Below are positions 26,989 through 33,675 of a DNA stretch of 64,000 nucleotides, in pieces. A program made the translations under genes and the position numbers. The notes beneath the pieces are model-generated. The model saw only the letters and a list, made by a program, of their open reading frames with translations. It had not been told where the DNA came from and did no database searches. The DNA is from JAFMKE01 sp037624485 (GTDB lineage: Bacteria; Bacteroidota; Bacteroidia; Chitinophagales; UBA8649). Numbering within the stretch: position 1 is the first letter of the stretch; each line of letters starts with the position of its first letter. The stretch lies in assembly GCA_037624485.1 (NCBI GenBank), contig JASJJC010000016.1:1-64000 (forward strand), in the 5' to 3' direction.

Positions 26989-27555
26989 ATGAATCATCGG
27001 CATTTTAAATTTCATAAACCATATAACTGCCTAAGTCAATTTATTTACGAAGGGAAAAGAAAGGCCAGTAAGCATTTGTTAGGCGAGTATTATGATTACC
27101 CCCAAGGGACTATGGCAATAGGTCGCTTGGATGAAAATTCTGAAGGTTTGTTGCTTCTTACTACAAATGGGAAGGTAAGTGAAGCCATAAGAAGCAAGAA
27201 AGTAGAAAAAGAGTATTACGTCCAAGTGCAAGGTGAAATTACAGAGGATGCTATTACGCAGCTAGCTGGTGGCATTGAAATTGGTGTAAATGGAATGAAG
27301 TATCTAACCTTACCGTGTAAAGTAATGAAGATTAATTATCCAAACCATTTACCATTAGAGAATCGAAGAATTCATAATGAGGACCATGGACCAAGTTCAT
27401 GGATATCAATAACCTTACGAGAAGGTAAATTTCGGCAAGTTCGAAAAATGACCTATGCGATGGGTTTCCCAACATTACGCTTGGTTAGATATCGGGTTGA
27501 CGACATCTGCTTGGATCTTCCGGTAAGAAGCGTTCAGGAGTTGTTTAATTTATAG
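26989..27555 (+). CDS. rluE: rRNA pseudouridine synthase, RluE-like
   Basis: 188 residues, RsuA/RluB/E/F family without an S4 domain, the RluE architecture. Catalytic motif GRLDENSEGLLLLTTNG with the nucleophile Asp (about residue 47), the FHKPYNCLSQF start and the C-terminal EGKFRQVRKMTYAMGFPTLRL. RluE modifies U2457 of 23S rRNA in E. coli; the target here is inferred from family and length. Confidence 0.85.
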   Translation: MNHRHFKFHKPYNCLSQFIYEGKRKASKHLLGEYYDYPQGTMAIGRLDENSEGLLLLTTNGKVSEAIRSKKVEKEYYVQVQGEITEDAITQLAGGIEIGVNGMKYLTLPCKVMKINYPNHLPLENRRIHNEDHGPSSWISITLREGKFRQVRKMTYAMGFPTLRLVRYRVDDICLDLPVRSVQELFNL

Positions 27556-27601
27556 CATCAGCATAGTAAGCAAAAGAGGCACTATGTCATTCTTTTTAGC
27601 T

Positions 27602-27609
27602 TATCTTTG
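27602..27609 (+). promoter_or_regulatory. -7 box of der
   Basis: TATCTTTG, an exact TAnnTTTG match, ends nine bases before ATG 27619, so the der transcript would have a leader of only a few bases. No clear -33 box. Confidence 0.45.
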
Positions 27610-27618
27610 CTCCGAATT

Positions 27619-28926
27619 ATGGATACAGTAGCAATAGTTGGAAGACCTAATGTAGGCAAGTCAACACTTTTTAATCGAATTACAGGACAACGAAAATCAA
27701 TAGTTGATGATCAAAGCGGCGTTACTCGTGATAGAGTATACGGAGAGTCGGAGTGGGGTGGAATTCGATTCAATTTAATCGATACCGGTGGATTTGTCCC
27801 TAATTCGGATGATGTTTTTGAATCGGCAATTCGGGATCAAGTTAAAATTGCGATGCAAGAGGCAAGTGTGCTTCTTTTTGTGGTGGATGTAACTACGGGT
27901 ATTACGTATCTGGATGATGAAATTGCAGCGATGTTAAGAAAATGGGATAAACCAGTACTTCTAGTTGTAAATAAAGTTGACAATCATCAACGTTTGTTGG
28001 ATAGTAATGAGTTTTATTCATTAGGTGTTGAGCAATTATTTGCTTTGTCATCAATCAATGGTAGTGGAACGGGCGACTTAATGGACGCTATCATTCAGGA
28101 TATGGAAAAAATAGATGAGGACTATGAGGATGATGATGTGCCAAAAATTGCAATTATCGGTCAGCCTAATGCTGGTAAGTCTTCTATCGTTAATGTGTTT
28201 GTCGGGGAGGAAAGAAATGTAGTAACGGAAATTGCAGGAACAACACGTGACTCTATTCATACACGATTTACGAAATTTAATAAGGATATTCTTTTAATAG
28301 ATACTGCCGGTATTAGAAAAAAATCTAAGGTTCATGAAAACCTAGAGTTTTATTCAGTGATTCGGGCAATTAAAGCCTTGGATGAGTCTGATGTTTGCGT
28401 CTTAATGATTGATGCTTCAAAAGGAGTAACAGCTCAGGATATAAGCATCTTTGCATTGGCTGCTAGAAAGAAGAGAGGGATTGTGATTGCGGTAAATAAG
28501 TGGGATTTAGTTCCTGATAAAACAGCTAATACGGTAAAGGAATATGAAGAAATGATTCGAAATCGAATTGCTCCTTTCCGAGATGTGCCGATAGTTTTTA
28601 TTTCAGTAACAGAGAAGCAGCGAGTGTTGAAGGTCTTGGATTATACTTTGGACGTATATGAAAACAAGAAACGTAAAATCCCTACCTCCAAATTAAATGA
28701 TTATTTGTTGAAGGTCATTGAACGCAATCAGCCGCCTGTGGTAAAAGGAAAGAGTATAAATATTAAGTTTGTTACGCAACTTCCCGCGACCACGCCTTCG
28801 TTTGCTTTTTTCTGCAGTAATCCTAAATATATTAGAGATGCTTACAAAAACTTCTTAGAAAATCAAATCCGAAATAAGTACAATTTTACAGGAGTTCCAA
28901 TAAATATCTTCTTCAGAGAGAAATAA
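27619..28926 (+). CDS. der: Ribosome biogenesis GTPase Der (EngA)
   Basis: 435 residues. Two tandem GTPase domains, each with P-loop (GRPNVGKST near residue 8; GQPNAGKSS near 180), G3 (DTGG and DTAG) and G4 (NKVD and NKWD), then the C-terminal KH-like domain (KGKSINIKFVTQLPATTPSF). Der is essential for 50S maturation. I start at ATG 27619 (MDTVAIVGRPN), not at the in-frame TTG at 27607, which lies within the -7 box. Confidence 0.97.
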   Translation: MDTVAIVGRPNVGKSTLFNRITGQRKSIVDDQSGVTRDRVYGESEWGGIRFNLIDTGGFVPNSDDVFESAIRDQVKIAMQEASVLLFVVDVTTGITYLDDEIAAMLRKWDKPVLLVVNKVDNHQRLLDSNEFYSLGVEQLFALSSINGSGTGDLMDAIIQDMEKIDEDYEDDDVPKIAIIGQPNAGKSSIVNVFVGEERNVVTEIAGTTRDSIHTRFTKFNKDILLIDTAGIRKKSKVHENLEFYSVIRAIKALDESDVCVLMIDASKGVTAQDISIFALAARKKRGIVIAVNKWDLVPDKTANTVKEYEEMIRNRIAPFRDVPIVFISVTEKQRVLKVLDYTLDVYENKKRKIPTSKLNDYLLKVIERNQPPVVKGKSINIKFVTQLPATTPSFAFFCSNPKYIRDAYKNFLENQIRNKYNFTGVPINIFFREK

Positions 28927-28953
28927 ATTTTTATAGAAGTAATAAATTTTTAT
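28922..28953 (+). repeat. 13-bp direct repeat after der
   Basis: AATAAATTTTTAT occurs at 28922-28934 and 28941-28953 (period 19). The second copy runs into TATCTTTA (28951-28958), a -7-like box for the acidic lipoprotein gene. It may only be AT-rich background. Confidence 0.35.
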
Positions 28954-28994
28954 CTTTAGGGTAATTATTTATAAAAACACTAAAACAAATTAAA

Positions 28995-29261
28995 ATGAAA
29001 AAATTATCTTTTTTATTAGTTGCTGCCGGATTATTAACATTTTCATGCCAGCAAGCAGACGAAGCAACTGATACAGTTGTTGAGGATTCAGTAGAAGTTG
29101 TTGAAGATGCAATGGAAGCTGTAGAAGATGCTGGTGAAGCTGTAGAAGAAGCTGCAGAAGAAGCTGAAGCTATGGTTGAAGATGCAATGGAAGAAGCTAC
29201 TGAAGCTACTGAAGCTGCTGTTGAAGCTGTAGAAGAAGCTGCAGAAGAAATGGCTAACTAA
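28995..29261 (+). CDS. Acidic Ala/Glu/Val-repeat lipoprotein
   Basis: 88 residues. Lipoprotein signal with lipobox TFSC (Cys 18). The mature part is nearly all Glu, Ala and Val in seven-residue repeats (VEDAMEA, VEDAGEA, VEEAAEE and so on), which predicts a strongly acidic amphipathic helix or coiled coil. It has no basic residue after the signal. Similar short acidic lipoproteins occur in Bacteroidota, but I know of no function. It is monocistronic with its own strong terminator 21 nt after the stop, so it is a genuine gene. Confidence 0.75.
   Translation: MKKLSFLLVAAGLLTFSCQQADEATDTVVEDSVEVVEDAMEAVEDAGEAVEEAAEEAEAMVEDAMEEATEATEAAVEAVEEAAEEMAN
29136..29249 (+). repeat. 27-bp perfect direct repeat inside the acidic lipoprotein gene
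   Basis: The 27 bases at 29136-29162 recur unchanged at 29223-29249 and encode the same nine residues (EAVEEAAEE). The surrounding GAAGCT/GAAGAA triplets form a longer imperfect repeat. Such repeats can slip and change length. Confidence 0.8.
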
Positions 29262-29282
29262 GACTGGCCTAAATATCTTAAA

Positions 29283-29314
29283 AAAAGGGGAGCAATTGAT
29301 TGCTCCCCTTTTTT
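29283..29314 (+). terminator. Rho-independent terminator
   Basis: Perfect stem AAAAGGGGAGCAA / TTGCTCCCCTTTT with a 4-nt loop and a T-run. Confidence 0.9.
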
Positions 29315-29354
29315 ATTTCGCTACAAGCTTCTCTTTCAAATGAGATATGTCAAT

Positions 29355-29427
29355 AAGCCACATAATGGCTTTTAAACTGAATTCTTCTAAATAGCTTTTC
29401 ATTTTTATGCCAAATATGAAAAGCTAT
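29355..29427. repeat. Two inverted repeats in a convergent intergenic region
   Basis: AAGCCA-N5-TGGCTT (29355-29371) and a perfect 12-bp inverted repeat ATAGCTTTTCAT / ATGAAAAGCTAT (29391-29402 and 29416-29427, 13-nt loop). Neither is followed by a clear T-run on either strand. They lie between the lipoprotein terminator and the end of the HsdR_N gene, a 233-nt region without another gene. Confidence 0.6.
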
Positions 29428-29494
29428 GATTAGCAGTTGCAAATTTTCCACTAAGAAGACTTAATAGTTTTGTTGTTGTGTCGCGCGGAAATGT

Positions 29495-29938
29495 TTAATC
29501 TTTTTTGGGATACAGGGGGAAGGTATCAAGAACTTCAGCTTTCCCATTTTTTAAGGACCATAAAAAGGTGAAGTCTCCGTTGCTTATGCAGAGATAAGGC
29601 ACCTTGAAGTTCATGTTGTAATTTAAACATTGCCTGAGTACATTTTCATTGAGAGATTCCGCTTGTGATTTACACTCAAGAAGTAAGAAGGGATTCATGT
29701 CTCTATCAAAAACAAGCATGTCGAATCGTTTTTTTCGGCCATTAAGAATAAATTCCTTTTCTATCGCAATTTTGCTCTTAGGGTAAGCTAAATCTTCATA
29801 AAAATAGTGGAGTAAATTCTGTCTTACCCATTCTTCAGGGGTTATAATAACATTTTTCTTCCTAACTTCGTCAAATATGAATAGCTTATCATCCTGCTTG
29901 TGGATATTGAAATTATATTTACGAAAAGAAAGATTCAT
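29495..29938 (-). CDS. Standalone HsdR_N-type PD-(D/E)xK nuclease-like protein
   Basis: 147 residues consisting only of the type I restriction HsdR N-terminal-like fold (HSDR_N_2). The PD-(D/E)xK core is intact: Glu 60, Asp 73 (RFDMLVFD) and Glu 88-x-Lys 90 (LLLECKSQAE), with a conserved downstream Gln-Leu helix (RQCLNYNMNF). No HsdM, HsdS or helicase is nearby, so it is not a restriction system. It is divergent from amn across 23 nt; this protein near holA is common in Bacteroidota, suggesting a DNA-repair or replication link (inference). Confidence 0.82.
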   Translation of the reverse strand: MNLSFRKYNFNIHKQDDKLFIFDEVRKKNVIITPEEWVRQNLLHYFYEDLAYPKSKIAIEKEFILNGRKKRFDMLVFDRDMNPFLLLECKSQAESLNENVLRQCLNYNMNFKVPYLCISNGDFTFLWSLKNGKAEVLDTFPLYPKKD

Positions 29939-29961
29939 AGCTTTTGCTAAATTAAGGGATT

Positions 29962-30732
29962 ATGAAGACAAAACAAGAAATAGTTGAAAATTGGTTGCCG
30001 CGTTATACTGGTGTTGCTATAGCTGATTTTGGTCAGTATATATTGCTAACTAATTTCTCTAACTACGTTGATAAATTTGCTGAATGGCACAATGTGGATG
30101 TAATAGGAAAAGATAAGCCTATGCAAACGGCTACAGCGGAAGGGATAACCATTATTAATTTTGGAATGGGTAGCCCTAATGCTGCCACTGTTATGGATTG
30201 TTTGTCTGCAATAAAACCTAAAGGTGTTCTATTCTTGGGCAAGTGCGGAGGCTTGAAGAAGAAAAATAAATTAGGTGATTTTGTTCTACCCATAGCGGCA
30301 ATAAGAGGCGAGGGGACAAGCAATGATTATTTCCCGCCAGAGGTGCCTTCACTGCCCGCATTCGCCTTACAAAAAGCTATATCTACTACTATACGTGATT
30401 TTGGTATGGATTACTGGACAGGGACCGTTTACACAACTAACAGAAGAGTTTGGGAGTTTGATGAGAAGTTTAAAAAATATTTAAAGCGAGTAAGAGCTAT
30501 GGCTATAGATATGGAAACAGCTACTATATTCACAACTGCTTTTGCTAATAAAATTCCAGCTGGAGCAATTTTATTAGTTTCTGATCAACCCATGGTGCCA
30601 GATGGTGTTAAGACCTCTAAAAGTGATGAAAATATCACTACAAACTATGTTGATCTCCACTTGAAAATGGGTATTGATTCATTGAGACAGTTGATAAATG
30701 ATGGCTTAACAATTAAGCATTTGAGATTTTGA
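29962..30732 (+). CDS. amn: AMP nucleosidase (short Bacteroidota type)
   Basis: 256 residues, a nucleoside phosphorylase/PNP-UDP fold without the N-terminal domain of E. coli Amn. Visible motifs: TIINFGMGSPNAATVMDCLSA (in parts: NFGMGSPNAATV), FLGKCGGLKKK, IRGEGTSNDYFPPEVPS and the ribose/catalytic segment AIDMETATIFTTAFANK. It splits AMP into adenine and ribose-5-phosphate. Its TGA overlaps the holA start by two bases (TTGA), so both genes are coupled. Confidence 0.9.
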   Translation: MKTKQEIVENWLPRYTGVAIADFGQYILLTNFSNYVDKFAEWHNVDVIGKDKPMQTATAEGITIINFGMGSPNAATVMDCLSAIKPKGVLFLGKCGGLKKKNKLGDFVLPIAAIRGEGTSNDYFPPEVPSLPAFALQKAISTTIRDFGMDYWTGTVYTTNRRVWEFDEKFKKYLKRVRAMAIDMETATIFTTAFANKIPAGAILLVSDQPMVPDGVKTSKSDENITTNYVDLHLKMGIDSLRQLINDGLTIKHLRF

Positions 30733-31742
30733 AGCAGGATTTTGTACAGGTCATTAGTGACCTAAAAAAGAAGATTTATCACCCTATTTATTTTTTATTT
30801 GGTGATGAGTCATATTATATCGATGAAGTCGTTGATTATATTGAAGCGCATGTTTTAAATGAAACTGAAAAGGCCTTTAATTTTCAAATATTATATGGCA
30901 AGGAAGTTAGCGCTCTGCAAGTTGTAGAGAGTGCACTTCGTCTGCCGATGATGGCTAACCATCAATTGATAATTGTCAAAGAAGCTCAGCAGCTTTCGGC
31001 TTTTGGGGACTTTGAGGAATATTTCAAAAATCCTACGCCTTCTACGATTCTTGTTCTAGCCTATAAACATACCAATCCAGACAAGCGTAAGACAATATTT
31101 AAAAATCTGATTGCAAGTAAGACATCTGCAGCAATGGAGTCTAAGGCTATTCGTGATTACGAGGTGAGTAAGTGGATTTCAAATTACGCGAGCGAAAAGC
31201 AATTGAGTATTTCGGCCAAAGGAATAGAAATGTTGAATGAATTCCTGGGTGCGGATATTAGTAAAATAGTTAATGAGCTTGATAAACTTCAAATGATACT
31301 TGGAGAGAAGGCTGATATAAGTGAGGAGGATATTGAAAAAAATATTGGAGCTTCTAAGGATTACAACATATTCGAGTTTACAGCGGCTTTAGGAGATAAA
31401 AATTTAGAGAAAACATATCGAATTTTACATTATTTTGAAGCAAATCCGAAAGGCTTGGTATTGCCATTAGCGCTAGGTACTATTCATGCTTTATATCAAA
31501 AGATATTTTTATGTAAGTATGCCACAGGGACTAATGATCGCGATTTAGCTGTCATGTTAAAAACCAATCCTTATTTTGTAAAGGATTATAAACGCTATGC
31601 AAACAAATATACTTTAACACAACTAGAGGAAACCTTGAAAATCCTAGGTGATTATGATTTAAAATCCAAGGGATTGGGTAATAAAAGCTTAAATGCATCG
31701 GAATTGCTTACTGAAATGACCTATACAATTTTTAGTTTGTGA
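30729..31742 (+). CDS. holA: DNA polymerase III delta subunit
   Basis: 337 residues. HolA fold: an N-terminal ATPase-like domain (IYFLFGDESYYIDEVVDYIE), the segment ILVLAYKHTNPDKRKTIFK, and a C-terminal helical domain (KSLNASELLTEMTYTIF). It opens the beta clamp in the clamp loader. The start is TTG at 30729, within the amn stop (TTGA); no in-frame ATG occurs before the conserved N-terminus. Confidence 0.9.
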   Translation: MKQDFVQVISDLKKKIYHPIYFLFGDESYYIDEVVDYIEAHVLNETEKAFNFQILYGKEVSALQVVESALRLPMMANHQLIIVKEAQQLSAFGDFEEYFKNPTPSTILVLAYKHTNPDKRKTIFKNLIASKTSAAMESKAIRDYEVSKWISNYASEKQLSISAKGIEMLNEFLGADISKIVNELDKLQMILGEKADISEEDIEKNIGASKDYNIFEFTAALGDKNLEKTYRILHYFEANPKGLVLPLALGTIHALYQKIFLCKYATGTNDRDLAVMLKTNPYFVKDYKRYANKYTLTQLEETLKILGDYDLKSKGLGNKSLNASELLTEMTYTIFSL

Positions 31743-31787
31743 GGTACTTAACGATCTTGCTTTTTTTTGCTCGGCATTTATGAATAG

Positions 31788-31822
31788 AGAGGCTATTCAA
31801 AGCAGGTAAGGGCCTCTTTTTT
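31788..31822 (+). terminator. Possible holA terminator within the ribF 3' end
   Basis: AGAGGC (31788-31793) pairs with GCCTCT (31812-31817) and is followed by six T. The hairpin overlaps the end of the convergent ribF gene; stem short and loop 18 nt. Confidence 0.4.
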
Positions 31823-32719
31823 ATCAGAAGTAATTTGCTTTTTTAACGCTTCGAGATTTTTAAATTTCTTCTCATCTCTTAATCTTTTCACAAGGGTTAT
31901 ACTAATTTCTTCTCCGTATATATCTTTATTGAAATCGAATATATTAACCTCAATTGTTTTGCTATTCCCTTCTACAGTTGGTCGAAAACCAATGTTTAAC
32001 ATTCCTTTATACGCTTTACCTTGAACATTGATCAATACGGCAAACACACCCGTTTTTGGAATAAGCTTGTAATTAACAGTTAATTGAATGTTTGCTGTAG
32101 GAAATCCTATGGTTCTTCCTATTTGTTCTCCTTTTATTACATATCCTGAAAGCTGATAAGGATGTCCCAACAATTGTGCACCAGTTTCAATATCACCCGC
32201 TAACAAGGCTTTACGAATTTTTGTACTACTAATTGCAATATCTTCGATAGTCTCTTTAGATATCTGTTCAACTTGAAATTGAAAAATCTTTTGATATTCT
32301 TTTAAGAGGGCAATATCCCCACTTCTATTAATACCGAAATGATGGTCATAGCCAATCACGATAGTATTGGGGTGAAAATTCTCAACGAGAAAATCTTTTA
32401 TGTACGCAAGTGCCGGCATTTGACTAAAGCCTTTGCTAAAAGGAGCAACTACTAAATTGTCTAAGCCAAAATTTTCTAACAATCTAATTTTTTCATCCAG
32501 TGTATTTAATAACTTTAGGTCTTTATTTCCTGGTTGGAGAACGAATCTTGGATGCGGATAAAAGGTGATTAAAATACTTTCCCCATTTCTCGATTTGGCT
32601 ATATCGATAATTCTTTTGAGTATTTTTTGATGGCCTTTGTGGACTCCATCAAAAGTGCCTATAGTGATCACTGTGTTTTTGAATTTAGGTAATTCTTCTA
32701 GGTTCTTAAAGACTCTCAT
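31793..32719 (-). CDS. ribF: Bifunctional riboflavin kinase/FMN adenylyltransferase
   Basis: 308 residues. N-terminal nucleotidyltransferase with GTFDGVHKGHQKI (about 22-34) and ISSTKIRKAL, then the flavokinase domain with GRTIGFPTANI (about 188-198). Makes FMN and FAD from riboflavin. I use ATG 32719; the frame is open to a TTG at 32728. It overlaps the truB stop by 14 nt, a common pairing. Confidence 0.95.
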   Translation of the reverse strand: MRVFKNLEELPKFKNTVITIGTFDGVHKGHQKILKRIIDIAKSRNGESILITFYPHPRFVLQPGNKDLKLLNTLDEKIRLLENFGLDNLVVAPFSKGFSQMPALAYIKDFLVENFHPNTIVIGYDHHFGINRSGDIALLKEYQKIFQFQVEQISKETIEDIAISSTKIRKALLAGDIETGAQLLGHPYQLSGYVIKGEQIGRTIGFPTANIQLTVNYKLIPKTGVFAVLINVQGKAYKGMLNIGFRPTVEGNSKTIEVNIFDFNKDIYGEEISITLVKRLRDEKKFKNLEALKKQITSDKKEALTCFE

Positions 32720-33440
32720 TTCGCTCAAAGGTATTTATAAATTCAATTAAATCCTCAATATTCCATGAATCTGATATTTTGTGATCTCCAATTGCAGTCC
32801 GCCTCAAACTACTCAGATAAGCTCCATTGTTTAGGTGTGCTCCAAAATCATTGGCTAAGGAACGTATGTAAGTGCCTTTCGAGCAATTAACCTTAAACTT
32901 TATAGTGGGTAATTGTTGGGCATCCACATCAAATGTATGTATGGATACTTTTCTACTTTTTAGTTTAACGTCTTCGCCTTTCCTTGCGAGTTTATAAGCT
33001 CTTACACCATCGACCCAAATCGCGGAAAAGATAGGTGGAGTTTGATCAATTTCGCCAAGAAAGCTTTTAGTAGCCTCTTGACAATCCGTTTCAGTTAGTC
33101 CTTCTAAACTAAATTTTTGATCTACTTCAGTTTCAAGGTCATATGAAGGTGTCGTGGCTCCAAGCTCGAATGTTCCTTCATAGGATTTGGGTGCATCTTG
33201 AATCCCTTGTATTGATTTAGTAGCCTTTCCGGTACAAAGTATAAGCAGTCCAGTGGCAAGAGGGTCTAATGTTCCCGCATGCCCGATTTTAAATTTACGC
33301 GCTTTCACGCCTATTTGTTTACTTATAGCGTACTTGAGTTTTTTTACTGCATCAAAAGAAGTCCAATTTATTGGCTTGTCCAATAGAATGATAGATGCTT
33401 CTTTTAACTGTAAAAGTTGACTTTCGCGTGTAAATATCAA
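32706..33440 (-). CDS. truB: tRNA pseudouridine(55) synthase (TTG start)
   Basis: 244 residues. TruB motifs: ILLDKPINWTSFDAVKKLK (about 18-36), GHAGTLDPLATGLLILCTG with the catalytic Asp, and KVNCSKGTYIRSLANDFG. Makes pseudouridine-55 in the T loop. The start is TTG 33440: between the upstream stop (TAA at 33467-33465) and the conserved core there is no ATG. It has a clear promoter and overlaps ribF. Confidence 0.94.
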   Translation of the reverse strand: MIFTRESQLLQLKEASIILLDKPINWTSFDAVKKLKYAISKQIGVKARKFKIGHAGTLDPLATGLLILCTGKATKSIQGIQDAPKSYEGTFELGATTPSYDLETEVDQKFSLEGLTETDCQEATKSFLGEIDQTPPIFSAIWVDGVRAYKLARKGEDVKLKSRKVSIHTFDVDAQQLPTIKFKVNCSKGTYIRSLANDFGAHLNNGAYLSSLRRTAIGDHKISDSWNIEDLIEFINTFERNESL

Positions 33441-33467
33441 GTTGGTGTGGTTTGGATCTAAAGCTTA

Positions 33468-33498
33468 CAAAATTACATAAATTTTGGTCTTCATCCAA
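33468..33498 (-). promoter_or_regulatory. Promoter of truB-ribF
   Basis: On the minus strand: TTG (33498-33496), 20 nt spacer, TAATTTTG (33475-33468). The start codon TTG 33440 is 27 nt beyond the -7 box. The -33 box directly abuts the terminator of the preceding gene. Confidence 0.7.
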
Positions 33499-33499
33499 T

Positions 33500-33536
33500 C
33501 AAAAAGCCCCCACCATGGATACGTTGGTGGAGGCTT
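33500..33536 (-). terminator. Rho-independent terminator of the beta-propeller gene
   Basis: On the minus strand AAGCCTCCACCAA pairs with TGGTGGGGGCTT and is followed by five T. It lies about 140 nt after the stop of the 33676-35682 gene; the gap 33537-33675 is untranslated and shows nothing else I can support. Confidence 0.8.
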
Positions 33537-33675
33537 AGAGCTAGAATAAGTTGGGATACAGTAAACTAACAATGTGAATATACATGGGATAGTAATGTTT
33601 TCAAGCCCTAATATGTAGTTCTATATTGTTATTGAGTGCATTACATACAAGCTTGAGTATTTATCAATTGACACA

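Noticed and set aside
29495..29938. Restriction-modification system
   Set aside because: Only an HsdR_N-like domain; no helicase, methylase or specificity subunit in the window.
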